In this document: piece by piece, positions 17,118-25,794 of the stretch
Layout: each line of letters begins with the position of its first letter
How positions within the stretch are numbered: position 1 is the stretch's first letter
Source: Streptococcus parasanguinis
GTDB taxonomy: Bacteria > Bacillota > Bacilli > Lactobacillales > Streptococcaceae
Length of the DNA: 44,806 nt
Reading direction: 5' to 3'
NCBI RefSeq assembly: GCF_001073155.1
Contig: NZ_JVEE01000013.1
Location: forward strand, 1 to 44,806
The notes under the pieces: generated by a model
Told to the model about the DNA's origin: nothing
Seen by the model: only the letters and a program-made list of their open reading frames with translations
Databases searched by the model: none
Translations under genes and position numbers: made by a program

Positions 17118-17162
17118 ACAAAGGGAAATGTTTCTTCTAATCGAGAAACAGTCCCCCTTAAT
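17118..17162 (-). terminator. Intrinsic terminator downstream of the acyltransferase gene
   Basis: Minus strand: AAGGGGGACTGTTTCT pairs imperfectly with AGAAACATTTCCCTTT and is followed by GTTTTTTTGG. It closes the rmlD-acyltransferase unit about 100 bases after the stop codon. The rest of the 331-bp gap (16929-17259) holds the flippase promoter, a stray TATAAT (see findings) and otherwise featureless AT-rich DNA. Confidence 0.65.
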
Positions 17163-17259
17163 TTACTTTATTTTCCACTTTACAAATTATAATGAAATGG
17201 ACATAGACACAAATTGCAAATATTACAAAATCCCATTAATTTTCAGATTCATTAGTCTA

Positions 17260-18297
17260 TTACTTGTTATATTTAACAATCATACTTTGAACAAATTTTA
17301 GAACTCGAGTAATGACGTAGGTGATAAAAAGAGATTGTAAAAACAAAAAAATGACTATAAAAGGAAATTTTGGTAAGATGTTTGCAAAATCTCCCCATTT
17401 CTCAACTATTTTAGGATACCAATATAAATCTCCAATCACAGATAGTAAATAAATAGGAAGAGTGTTCTTAGAGATAAATAGGACGACTTTTTGTAGCCAA
17501 TCATTTTTAATATCGACTCGTAGTTGAATAACAGAATAAAAAATTAATGAAGACAATAGAAATACTGGAAGAACACCGTATTCTATTCCAAAACTAGATC
17601 CTGATATTACTGATAATCCCAAAACACTTAATACATCGAGAATTAAAATGACTAAAAAAAGTTCTTTAATAGTTGACCTCTTCTTAGAAGAAGCAATAAA
17701 AGCACCAACAAGATAATATGTAATAGGCCAGAGTCCCTTCCAATAATCAGGAATTAGGTGCGATACAATCATAAAAATTTGCTCATTGTTATTAAACAAT
17801 GAAAGAGTGGCTGGGAAAATAGTTAATAATACTAGAACACCTAATGCAATAGCTTGATTTCTACGATTATTAAATGATTTGAAACCTGCATTTAAAAATG
17901 GAATCATTATATATAACCCAATATACATATTTACATACCATGCATAGTGGCTAAAGGAAAATATATTTACTAATAACTTACCAAGATAATCTATATTAAA
18001 AACTCTAACGTCGAAAAAAGTATAGATAGAAGCGGCAAGACAGTAAATTCCAATTACTGGTAGTAATTTGATAAAGTAAGTTTTACTATAAGTCTTATCT
18101 TTCATTAAATAACCTGTAGTCATGATAAATATAGGAACACAGGTCATAAAAATCATCCAAATAAAAGATGATAAAAATATACTTTTAAAGGTATAGGGAC
18201 GACCATAATAATTGGTATGAAGAAAAAAATGCACAGCTACTACAAATACTATTGCAATACATTTTAGTATATCTATATTTAGTTTTCGCTCTTTCAT
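17260..18297 (-). CDS. Acyltransferase 3 family membrane protein
   Basis: This 345-residue protein has about ten membrane segments. Its N-terminus (LNIDILKCIAIVFVVAVHFF, residues 5-24) is typical of acyltransferase family 3, with the conserved histidine in the first segment. These enzymes usually transfer acetyl groups to extracellular sugars; O-acetylation of the cell-wall polysaccharide is the likely job, by inference from location. I chose the ATG at 18297 because AAGGAG lies four bases upstream. The longer frame to 18402 would overlap rmlD and translate the intergenic hairpin. Confidence 0.83.
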   Translation of the reverse strand: MKERKLNIDILKCIAIVFVVAVHFFLHTNYYGRPYTFKSIFLSSFIWMIFMTCVPIFIMTTGYLMKDKTYSKTYFIKLLPVIGIYCLAASIYTFFDVRVFNIDYLGKLLVNIFSFSHYAWYVNMYIGLYIMIPFLNAGFKSFNNRRNQAIALGVLVLLTIFPATLSLFNNNEQIFMIVSHLIPDYWKGLWPITYYLVGAFIASSKKRSTIKELFLVILILDVLSVLGLSVISGSSFGIEYGVLPVFLLSSLIFYSVIQLRVDIKNDWLQKVVLFISKNTLPIYLLSVIGDLYWYPKIVEKWGDFANILPKFPFIVIFLFLQSLFITYVITRVLKFVQSMIVKYNK

Positions 18298-18324
18298 AAA
18301 TCTCCTTATTGTATTACCGAATGA

Positions 18325-18347
18325 AAAGATGGTTTCGCACCATCTTT
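18325..18347 (-). terminator. Hairpin between rmlD and the acyltransferase (possible weak terminator)
   Basis: Minus strand AAAGATGGT, a GCGAA loop and ACCATCTTT, followed by TTCATTCGG. The 9-bp stem is perfect but the T tract is short. It may therefore end part of the transcripts or stabilise the rmlD 3' end while allowing read-through. Confidence 0.5.
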
Positions 18348-18356
18348 CCATTTTAA

Positions 18357-19208
18357 TTATTTCACTTCTTGTTTGTAAAACTCTTTCAAGGCATCTTGCC
18401 AAGTTGGAATAACGAATCCTGTAGCCTTAGCCTTAGCCAAGCTCATCGTTGAGTTCAGTGGACGTTTCGCTTTAGCTGGGAATTGGCTGGAATCCACTGG
18501 CTTCACTTCTACATCAGTATCTTTGAGGATTTCAACTGCAAAGTCATACCAAGTTGTATCTTCTTCAGCATCATTTGATAGATGGTAATAACCATATTCT
18601 TTACGGTTTTCAGCCAAATAAGTCATAAACTCTGCGAGAGTACGGGTCCAGGTTGGACGCCCGTGTTGGTCATTAACGACTGTAAGTGTTTTGTGAGTCT
18701 TCGCAAGGTTTTGCATGGTGAAAACAAAGTTCTTACCGTAGTTTCCAAAAACCCAAGCTGTACGGATGATATAGAAATTAGACACATGCTTCTCAACCAA
18801 TTCTTCCCCCATACGTTTGGTACGACCGTACTCTGTTTGAGGATCTGGTTGATCGTCTACTTCCCATTCTTGTCCCACTGGTTTTTTCCCATCAAAAACG
18901 TAGTCGGTTGAGATATAGACCAAGGTTGCACCGTGTTTTTCAGATGCCTTTGCTACATTTTCCGTACCAGTCACGTTGATGGCGTAGTCCAACTCTTTTC
19001 CTTCGTCTTCTGCCGCATCCACTGCAGTGTAAGCTGCACAGTGGTAAACCAAACTTGGCTTCACTTCTGCGAACACTTCGTCTACTTTCTCAGCATTTGT
19101 GATGTCCATTTCCACTACGTCTACTGCTACATACTCTTCGTTGCGTTCGTCAAGAAGGTGACGAAGTTCAGTTCCGAGTTGGCCATTTGCACCTGTTACT
19201 AGAATCAT
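18357..19208 (-). CDS. rmlD: dTDP-4-dehydrorhamnose reductase
   Basis: This 283-residue short-chain (extended) reductase performs the last step of dTDP-L-rhamnose synthesis, feeding the rhamnosyltransferases of this locus. The nucleotide-binding motif is GANGQLG (6-12). STD at 100-102 and the catalytic Y127-x3-K131 (YGRTK) are present. AAGGAG lies a few bases before the ATG. rmlA, rmlB and rmlC are not in the window. In S. pyogenes the counterpart gacA also opens the polysaccharide locus; here a long cassette separates it from rgpA. Confidence 0.95.
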   Translation of the reverse strand: MILVTGANGQLGTELRHLLDERNEEYVAVDVVEMDITNAEKVDEVFAEVKPSLVYHCAAYTAVDAAEDEGKELDYAINVTGTENVAKASEKHGATLVYISTDYVFDGKKPVGQEWEVDDQPDPQTEYGRTKRMGEELVEKHVSNFYIIRTAWVFGNYGKNFVFTMQNLAKTHKTLTVVNDQHGRPTWTRTLAEFMTYLAENRKEYGYYHLSNDAEEDTTWYDFAVEILKDTDVEVKPVDSSQFPAKAKRPLNSTMSLAKAKATGFVIPTWQDALKEFYKQEVK

Positions 19209-19269
19209 AATTTTCTCCTTATGTTTAGATTTTCAATTAAGAGCCTGTTTTATAACTTTAAAAAAACTA

Positions 19270-21153
19270 TCAATTTTCTAACACTTTTTTACATCTATTA
19301 GATCGTGTTAAAAAGACACCGAATACGATTAACCAAGAAAATGTTTCAATACAATATCCTAAATATTGCAAGAAAGTCTTATGGTAAGAAATCGAGATAT
19401 GTCCTGGTTTATTTATTTCTATGTAAATCTTACCATCATTTAAAACTTTTTTATTTTCATTTGGTTTCCTCAGTTTTTGATTTTCTCGATTTTCTTGAGC
19501 GGTGAATGGACGAGTTTTCATCACTGCTTTAGAACCAGAGGCACCTCTCGAATAGTCTACTTGGTAGCCTTTATACCATATTAGAGGAACAACAAGACTA
19601 CTCCTATTTATATTATTTTTAAAATCTACATCAAATTCTAAAAGATTATAACTTTTCTTAATATTAGAAATAGTTAGTTCTCCATCATCCGAGAATTCTG
19701 AAAATTGAGGATCACGCACATGCACATTATCAACATTTATATTATAATACTCGTCTCCACTGGTATCAACAAATTTCGTCTTGTCTCCCATATATACTGC
19801 TTTTAACAATTCCTCACTAAGTTTATTTTCATTTTGCATTTGACTATAGGTCTTCGATGAACTAAAGTACTGTGGTAAAACTTGGTAATAATAAAAAGTT
19901 AAACTAGCCATACATAAAAGAAATGGTAGAAAACCTTTTACATTTGCAAAAGCTAAAAATAAAATAAATATTAATGGTATAAAAAACAATAATCGTCCAG
20001 AATATTGCATGCTTCCTAGGAAGGTCTGTTTCAGCATAGAATTCCAAGGTAAAACACTAGTAGCAGAGAAGTACAATATCCAACAACTAAGAAAAAGTGT
20101 CTTACTAAGGGAAGTCATACGTCGATATAGTAAAAAGACTATAAAACTTGAAATGAGCAATCCTATACTTATTAAATGATGGATTGGCCATTCTAGTGGA
20201 GTGAATGGCTTATAAAATCCTGAGTTGTCTCCTTGAAATGGATAAGGTACAGAGAAAGTATCATTTACATTAACAGGAAAATTTCTTCCTAACCAAGAAA
20301 AGAGAAAATGTTGAGAAGAAACTTGCTCTATGTATTGCAAGATGTATCCAGCAGATAGAAATAAGGCAATCAAAACCGATAATATAAATGAAACTAACTT
20401 TTTCACGCTTATCATATTGAAATTTAGTAATAAAAAGATAAAAGAAAAAATGGCTAATATTATCGTGGAAAGTATATGAGTTTGAATTAATAATGCTACT
20501 ACAATGCCTAAATATATTGGATTTCTTCGGTTTAAGAAAAGTATTCTATAAATTGAATAAATAAGTAGAGGAACTAACGGAACTACCATTGTCATACCAT
20601 ACCCAAATAATGTATAGTAACACGGTACTGTAATTGCAGTTATAATTCCTAACATTTTATTCTTAGAAATTTTTTCAACCACAAAATAAACAGTGATAAG
20701 TGTAGATAGTATAATCAAATGGGCAAATATAGAATAAGATACGTTACCATTTTTTGTGACCATATATACTAATGCTGATGGATAAAATTGCCAATTTCCA
20801 TAAAACATAGGTGAGGCATAGCCTGTCCCATAGGCGTATATATAATTCAGATTTGGAAGAAAATCCAGATGTCTTATAGACTCCGAAAGTCCAACAATCC
20901 TAGATAAATGAAAAACATAATCATATGTCCGACTTTGAAAATTTATTAAGTTTAAAGATAAAAACGTAAATACTATTGAGTAAGTAATTAAAAATAGATA
21001 GTAAACTCTATCACTAATCAAATTACAGAAATTATTTATTGATTCAAATTTTTCTTGAAATCGTTCTACAAATTGTAAATGAGCAACCTTATCAAAAAAA
21101 ACGTCAATTTTATCATTGAAACTAGATAATGTTTTTTTAAGTATCCTAATCAT
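19270..21153 (-). CDS. Large polytopic membrane protein, probable GT-C/YfhO-like transferase
   Basis: This 627-residue protein has a short cytoplasmic N-terminus, about twelve membrane segments (from about 45 to 440), a large extracytoplasmic domain (about 440-600) and a final membrane segment. The layout resembles the streptococcal '6-pyruvoyl-tetrahydropterin synthase-related' or YfhO-like membrane proteins, which I regard as GT-C-type enzymes. After the first segment, SRTYDYVFHLSRIVGLSES carries Asp and His in the outside loop expected for catalysis. The ATG at 21153 overlaps the stop of the GtrB-like gene. Together they suggest a pair in which one makes the lipid-phosphate sugar and the other transfers it. 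Confidence 0.68.
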   Translation of the reverse strand: MIRILKKTLSSFNDKIDVFFDKVAHLQFVERFQEKFESINNFCNLISDRVYYLFLITYSIVFTFLSLNLINFQSRTYDYVFHLSRIVGLSESIRHLDFLPNLNYIYAYGTGYASPMFYGNWQFYPSALVYMVTKNGNVSYSIFAHLIILSTLITVYFVVEKISKNKMLGIITAITVPCYYTLFGYGMTMVVPLVPLLIYSIYRILFLNRRNPIYLGIVVALLIQTHILSTIILAIFSFIFLLLNFNMISVKKLVSFILSVLIALFLSAGYILQYIEQVSSQHFLFSWLGRNFPVNVNDTFSVPYPFQGDNSGFYKPFTPLEWPIHHLISIGLLISSFIVFLLYRRMTSLSKTLFLSCWILYFSATSVLPWNSMLKQTFLGSMQYSGRLLFFIPLIFILFLAFANVKGFLPFLLCMASLTFYYYQVLPQYFSSSKTYSQMQNENKLSEELLKAVYMGDKTKFVDTSGDEYYNINVDNVHVRDPQFSEFSDDGELTISNIKKSYNLLEFDVDFKNNINRSSLVVPLIWYKGYQVDYSRGASGSKAVMKTRPFTAQENRENQKLRKPNENKKVLNDGKIYIEINKPGHISISYHKTFLQYLGYCIETFSWLIVFGVFLTRSNRCKKVLEN

Positions 21154-22075
21154 CACTTTTCTCTTTCACAACATAAACTGGCCGTTTCTTAGTTTCCATG
21201 AAAATCTTACCAACATATTTCCCTAAAATTCCAATGGTGAGTAATTGGAAGCCTCCAAGGAAAAGAATCACTGTCATGAGGGATGGCCACCCAGAAGTTG
21301 GATCTCCAAACACTAAAGTGCGGATCACAATCAAAATCACCATTATAAAGGCCAAAATCCAAGATAACAGTCCACCAATAAAGGCAATGTTTAGTGGGGC
21401 GTCTGAGAAGTTAACAATCCCTTCAATCGAGTATTTGAAGAGGGACCAAAAATTCCAAGACGTCTCTCCTGCCACGCGCTCAACATTTTTGTATTCTAGG
21501 TATTCTGTTTCAAATCCTACCCAGGCAAAAATTCCTTTTGAAAAGCGATTGTATTCTGATAACTCTAGAATCGCATCGACCATGGGACGGCACATCAAAC
21601 GGAAATCACGCGCACCGTCAACCATTTCCACTTGGCTGATATGATTAATCAATTTATAAAACATTCGTGCAAAGAAAGAACGAATTAGTGGTTCCCCATC
21701 ACGAGTTACGCGTCGGGTTCCGACACAATCTAGATTTGGCTGCTGATCTAACTTCTCCTTCATTTCGATTAATAGTTCAGGAGGATCTTGCAGATCCACA
21801 TCCATAACGGTAACATAATCTCCTGAAGCACGCTCAAGTCCAGCATAGAGTGCTGCTTCTTTTCCGAAATTTCGAGAAAAAGAAAGGTAATGCGCATTTG
21901 AATCCGTAACATGTAGCTTTCGAAGAACGGATAGCGTACCATCTGAGGAGCCATCATTTATAAAAATATATTCAAACTTTTCTCCCATCTCCATCCTAAC
22001 TCGTTCCATCTCTCTATAAAATAATGGAATCGATTCTTCTTCGTTAAAACATGGGACTACAACTGATATGGTCAT
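21146..22075 (-). CDS. GtrB-like undecaprenyl-phosphate sugar synthase
   Basis: This 309-residue GT2 has two C-terminal membrane segments (about 228-252 and 264-288), the standard form of bactoprenol glucosyltransferases (GtrB/CsbB). The motifs are VVPCFNEEES (6-15), NDGSSDGT (40-47), DVDLQDPP (92-99) and a conserved FSRNFGKEAA. It should transfer a hexose from a nucleotide donor to undecaprenyl phosphate on the inner face. The ribosome site AAGGAG is close to the ATG. It is the first gene of the locus and is translationally coupled to the large membrane protein that follows. Confidence 0.85.
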   Translation of the reverse strand: MTISVVVPCFNEEESIPLFYREMERVRMEMGEKFEYIFINDGSSDGTLSVLRKLHVTDSNAHYLSFSRNFGKEAALYAGLERASGDYVTVMDVDLQDPPELLIEMKEKLDQQPNLDCVGTRRVTRDGEPLIRSFFARMFYKLINHISQVEMVDGARDFRLMCRPMVDAILELSEYNRFSKGIFAWVGFETEYLEYKNVERVAGETSWNFWSLFKYSIEGIVNFSDAPLNIAFIGGLLSWILAFIMVILIVIRTLVFGDPTSGWPSLMTVILFLGGFQLLTIGILGKYVGKIFMETKKRPVYVVKEKSDD

Positions 22076-22103
22076 CTCTTACTCCTTGATTTCTTCACCT
22101 TCT

Positions 22104-22114
22104 ATTGTAACAAA
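22104..22114 (-). promoter_or_regulatory. Weak candidate promoter of the polysaccharide locus
   Basis: Minus strand TGT followed by TACAAT, an extended -10-like sequence about 30 bases before the GtrB-like start. No good -35 is seen. Confidence 0.35.
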
Positions 22115-22138
22115 AAACTCTCATAAACCCTAGTATTT

Positions 22139-22167
22139 TTCACCCCTCCCCCTTTTCATGGTATAAT
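22139..22167 (+). promoter_or_regulatory. Promoter of the oxidoreductase-helicase operon
   Basis: TTCACC (22139-22144), a 17-bp spacer and TATAAT (22162-22167). TGG immediately before the -10 gives an extended -10. Confidence 0.72.
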
Positions 22168-22196
22168 AGAGTGAATCGATGACGGAAGGACACCTT

Positions 22197-23177
22197 ATGT
22201 TAAAGCTGGGAATTATTGGTACGAGTTGGATTTCACATGAATTTATTACAGCTGCTCATCAGACAGGCCACTATCACTTGCAGGCTGTGTATTCGAGAAA
22301 GATGAAGACGGCTCAAGAGTTTTGTGAGCCTTATGGGGCGATCTCTTGCTACACGGATTTCATCGACTTCTTAGACAGTGAGCTAGATGTGATTTACATT
22401 GCTAGCCCCAATTCTCTTCATTTCGCTCAGGCCAAGCTTGCTATTCTGGCCAAGAAGCATGTCATCATTGAAAAACCGGCTGTGACCAAGCCTTCTGAAT
22501 GGAAGGAACTGGTCAAGCTCGCTAAGGAGCACCAGGTCTATCTCTTTGAAGCTGCCAGAAATTACCAAGAAGCAGCCTTTCAAGTAATTAAAGACTTCCT
22601 CTCTAATCAGGAAATACTGGGCGCCAACTTCACCTTTGCCAAATATTCTTCCAAATTGCCAGCCCTTCTTGCAGGTGAGATGCCCAATATTTTCTCAGAT
22701 GTCTATGCAGGTGGAGCTTTGATGGATCTGGGAGTCTACTGCCTCTACTTGGCGATTGGCTTCTTTGGAAAACCGATCTCCAGCAACTATACCGCTCAGC
22801 AATTACCCAATTCGGTTGATCTCTATGGTCAAGGTGTCTTGATTTATCCAGATTTTCAGGTTGCTATTCAGGCAGGGAAAAATATCACCAGCCATCTACC
22901 TGCTGAAATCTACACCAAGAATGGAACGCTGACTCTCAATGCTGTAGCAGCCATCAACCAGGCCCGCTTCGTCAGTCATTCTGGTGAGGTCATCGACCTT
23001 CCGATCCAGCCCTGCCCACACCAAATGCAAGAAGAGGCGGAAGCCTTTGCCCTTGCCATCGCTCATCAAAAGCCGTCTGCTTATCTTGAGTGGTTACAAA
23101 CAGCTGAGCAGGTCCATGAAACCCTCTACCAGATGCGTCAAAGCGCTGGAATACAATTTAAGGATGAAAAAGAATGA
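22197..23177 (+). CDS. Gfo/Idh/MocA family NAD(P)-dependent oxidoreductase
   Basis: This 326-residue cytoplasmic oxidoreductase has an N-terminal Rossmann fold (LGIIGTSWIS, 4-13) and the family signature EKP within HVIIEKPAVTKP near 90-101, whose lysine is catalytic. A C-terminal alpha/beta domain follows (GGALMDLGVYCLYL). The substrate is unknown. The ATG at 22197 follows GGAAGGA. The in-frame ATG at 22179 is only about 12 bases from the -10 box. It shares ATGA with the helicase start, so the two are co-translated, an arrangement I recall from S. pneumoniae (SP_1482/SP_1483). Confidence 0.9.
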   Translation: MLKLGIIGTSWISHEFITAAHQTGHYHLQAVYSRKMKTAQEFCEPYGAISCYTDFIDFLDSELDVIYIASPNSLHFAQAKLAILAKKHVIIEKPAVTKPSEWKELVKLAKEHQVYLFEAARNYQEAAFQVIKDFLSNQEILGANFTFAKYSSKLPALLAGEMPNIFSDVYAGGALMDLGVYCLYLAIGFFGKPISSNYTAQQLPNSVDLYGQGVLIYPDFQVAIQAGKNITSHLPAEIYTKNGTLTLNAVAAINQARFVSHSGEVIDLPIQPCPHQMQEEAEAFALAIAHQKPSAYLEWLQTAEQVHETLYQMRQSAGIQFKDEKE

Positions 23178-24259
23178 AAGAAAAATTTCCACAAAGCTGG
23201 AAAGACCAGTTAGAAACACTCGGATTTGATGCATTCACTGAAATTCAGGAACAGATCTTCTCCCCTATCTATGAAGGAGAAAATGTCCTCGGGATCAGTC
23301 CTACTGGAACGGGTAAGACACTCGCCTACCTCTTTCCGTGCTTGCTCAAACTCAAACCGAAGAAGGCCCAACAACTCTTGATTTTGGCTCCTAATACAGA
23401 GTTAGCAGGACAAATTTTTGATGTCACCAAACAATGGGCAGAGCCTCTCGGTCTCCAGACACAACTCTTCCTTTCAGGATCTAGTCAAAAACGGCAAATC
23501 GAACGCCTCAAAAAAGGACCCGAAATCCTGGTTGGGACGCCTGGTCGGATATTTGAACTGATCAAGCTGAAAAAGATCAAAATGATGAATGTAGAAACCA
23601 TCATTTTAGATGAATTCGACCAATTACTGAGCGATTCTCAGTACCACTTCGTCGACAAGATCAGCCACTATGCTCCCCGTAACCACCAATATATCTATAT
23701 GAGCGCCACAGCCAAGGTCGATCCAGACCAGCTAGAAGAAAATACTCTTCGCATTTCGGTTGATGGAGTTTCTTTGGACAATATCCAGCATTTTTATATG
23801 CAAGTGGATAAGCGGGACAAGGTCGAATTACTCCGCAAACTCGCCTACGTCGAAGATTTTCGTGGTCTGGCTTTTTTCAACAGCCTATCTGATCTGGGTA
23901 GTGCTGAAGAAAAACTACAATACCGTGGTGTTGAGGCCGTATCGCTCGCAAGCGATGTCAATGTAAAATACCGCAAAGTCATTTTGGAGCGCTTCAAAGA
24001 CCATCAGCTAACCCTATTGCTGGCTACCGATTTGGTCGCTCGTGGAATCGATATTGAACATCTTGAGTGTGTGATTAACTACGATATTCCTCGTGATGTG
24101 GAGACCTATACCCACCGCGCCGGTCGTACAGGACGAATGGGGCGTGAGGGCTATGTAATCACCTTTATCACCCACCCAGAAGAACTCAAATCCTTAAAAA
24201 AATATGTTTCTGTACGTGAACTGATTTTAAAAAATTCCGAACTCTTTTTAAACGAATAA
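23174..24259 (+). CDS. DEAD-box type RNA helicase
   Basis: This 361-residue protein has both RecA-like domains of an ATP-dependent RNA helicase but no long C-terminal tail. The motifs are a Q-motif-like FTEIQEQ (21-27), motif I SPTGTGKT (42-49), GTPGR (121-125), motif II DEFD (146-149, in place of DEAD), SAT (177-179), and HRAGRTGRMG near the C-terminus. It most likely unwinds RNA duplexes in ribosome assembly or mRNA turnover. The ATGA overlap with the upstream oxidoreductase indicates one operon. A bidirectional terminator follows directly. Confidence 0.93.
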   Translation: MKEKFPQSWKDQLETLGFDAFTEIQEQIFSPIYEGENVLGISPTGTGKTLAYLFPCLLKLKPKKAQQLLILAPNTELAGQIFDVTKQWAEPLGLQTQLFLSGSSQKRQIERLKKGPEILVGTPGRIFELIKLKKIKMMNVETIILDEFDQLLSDSQYHFVDKISHYAPRNHQYIYMSATAKVDPDQLEENTLRISVDGVSLDNIQHFYMQVDKRDKVELLRKLAYVEDFRGLAFFNSLSDLGSAEEKLQYRGVEAVSLASDVNVKYRKVILERFKDHQLTLLLATDLVARGIDIEHLECVINYDIPRDVETYTHRAGRTGRMGREGYVITFITHPEELKSLKKYVSVRELILKNSELFLNE

Positions 24260-24260
24260 G

Positions 24261-24297
24261 AAAATCCTCTGCTAGTGAATGAACTGCAGAGGATTTT
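24261..24297. terminator. Bidirectional terminator between helicase and pgdA
   Basis: AAAATCCTCTGC (24261-24272) pairs perfectly with GCAGAGGATTTT (24286-24297). A/T runs on both sides serve the two convergent genes. Confidence 0.88.
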
Positions 24298-24301
24298 TAT
24301 G

Positions 24302-25684
24302 TTAATTTCCATTGTAATAAATGCGATGACTTTCAAGTTGATAATCCAACAATTCATCCACCGTTACAAAGGTATAGCCTTGTGATTTGAGGTAGTCAAG
24401 GACGGTCGGTAGAGCGTCAATCGTGGTTTGATGGATATCATGCATGAGGATAATCGAACCCGGTTTGACTTCTTTTTTCACTTCATTGAGAATGGCCGTC
24501 GTATTATGCGTCTTCCAATCTAGGCTATCTACATCCCACATGATGAAGGATTGGTCGACACCGTATTGGATAGCGTTATTGATCGCCCCATACGGAGGGC
24601 GGGTAATCTTAGTCTGCACACCTGTCGCTTTTTGAATAGCTTCTTGGGTATCCAAGATCTCTTTTTTGGCATTATCCAAGCTCAATTTTGGCAATTGAGG
24701 GTGATCCCAGGTATGGTTCCCGATTTGATGACCTTCTTTGCGGACTTGCTTAGCAATATCCGGATTCGCACTGACATTTTTTCCGACCATAAAGAAGGTA
24801 GCTTTGGCATTGTATTTCTTTAAGATAGAAAGCGCCTGAGGTGTCGTCTTGGGATCTGGTCCATCATCAAAGGTCAGGGCAATCATCTTACGGTGGCGTT
24901 CTTCTATATAGGATTGGTACGTTTCGAGATCATCAGGAAGCAAGCGATCTGTATCAATCACGTCATAGAATTTAGACAAGGGAACAGTGAAGGTATCATC
25001 TCCCTTAACCTTGGTTGGAAATGGAATGGTGAAATTTCCTTTTTCATATTGGAATTCCCATTGGCTCAAATCCAACTCTGAGAAGTGGGCAACCATTTGA
25101 TCAATGCTCTCCTCATCCAGCTGACGAAAGTCTAGATTCCCTCGCAATTCCTCCAAAAAGATCTGTTTGGCTCCATCTGGATCCGCAAAGACCTGGCTCA
25201 GAGTCAGAGGGTTACTCTCATCATCCAAGTAAAAGAGGGGCAACTTCACCGTCTCATCTTTGATGAATTTCCCTTTTTTGTATTGGTATTCAGCCCGTTT
25301 AATCTGGATAGGGTGATAGCCAACAAAAGGCCCTTCTGCTTCTTCACTATGATAGAAGGTCAGGTGCTTAGGCTCTTTGGTTTTCTCATCCGATCCTAGA
25401 CGCTTAAGGTCTTCTTGGATCTTCTCTTTAATAATCTCAACAACTTGTCCATCCTTAGTAGGATAATAAGCTGTCACATAAGAAGTTCCTAAGATCCCTT
25501 CCTGAACTTGAACATCTTTTCCTTTTTCAGAGTTTTTCTCTAGTTGGATGACCTTGGCAAACTGATCCTGATAGGCTTTTTGTTCACGAAGCTTTTGAAT
25601 CTTTTGATAGCTAATATACAAAAGGCTCAATAAAAGGAGATTTGTAATGATTAATAAGATAGTTTTCGTGTGTTTGAAACTCAT
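24302..25684 (-). CDS. pgdA: Peptidoglycan N-acetylglucosamine deacetylase
   Basis: This 460-residue membrane-anchored enzyme has an N-terminal membrane segment (about 8-25), a roughly 220-residue extracellular domain, and a C-terminal NodB/polysaccharide deacetylase domain (about 265-455). All five motifs are present: TFDDGP (271-276), HTWDH with metal-binding H324 and H328, RPPYG (362-366), DVDSLDW (384-390) and ILMHD with catalytic H415. It deacetylates peptidoglycan GlcNAc, which in pneumococcus gives lysozyme resistance. The length is close to pneumococcal PgdA (463). The ATG has no ribosome site and lies only six bases from a TATAAT, so the mRNA may be leaderless. Confidence 0.92.
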   Translation of the reverse strand: MSFKHTKTILLIITNLLLLSLLYISYQKIQKLREQKAYQDQFAKVIQLEKNSEKGKDVQVQEGILGTSYVTAYYPTKDGQVVEIIKEKIQEDLKRLGSDEKTKEPKHLTFYHSEEAEGPFVGYHPIQIKRAEYQYKKGKFIKDETVKLPLFYLDDESNPLTLSQVFADPDGAKQIFLEELRGNLDFRQLDEESIDQMVAHFSELDLSQWEFQYEKGNFTIPFPTKVKGDDTFTVPLSKFYDVIDTDRLLPDDLETYQSYIEERHRKMIALTFDDGPDPKTTPQALSILKKYNAKATFFMVGKNVSANPDIAKQVRKEGHQIGNHTWDHPQLPKLSLDNAKKEILDTQEAIQKATGVQTKITRPPYGAINNAIQYGVDQSFIMWDVDSLDWKTHNTTAILNEVKKEVKPGSIILMHDIHQTTIDALPTVLDYLKSQGYTFVTVDELLDYQLESHRIYYNGN

Positions 25685-25690
25685 AACTTT

Positions 25691-25696
25691 ATTATA
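25691..25696 (-). promoter_or_regulatory. Extended -10 of the pgdA promoter
   Basis: Minus strand TGC followed by TATAAT, six bases before the pgdA ATG. The expected start of transcription falls at or next to the A of the start codon. Confidence 0.6.
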
Positions 25697-25742
25697 GCAA
25701 ATTTCTCTCGAAAAAACATTCCTTTTTTGTAAATGGTTTCAT

Positions 25743-25780
25743 AAAAAAGAGGGCGACTGACGTCGCCGACAGCGGCCCTT
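25743..25780 (-). terminator. Terminator after gloA
   Basis: Minus strand core stem GGCGAC - GTCA - GTCGCC (25752-25767), with extra GC pairing outside it. It is followed by CTCTTTTTT. The ciaR-ciaH-gloA transcript should end here. Confidence 0.8.
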
Positions 25781-25794
25781 ATTTTTAATCCCTC

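Noticed and set aside
18298..18402. N-terminal extension of the acyltransferase
   Set aside because: It would translate the intergenic hairpin and overlap rmlD; the ATG at 18297 has an ideal ribosome site.
21198..21644. 148-residue plus-strand ORF inside the GtrB-like gene
   Set aside because: Antisense shadow; basic random-looking composition, no ribosome site.
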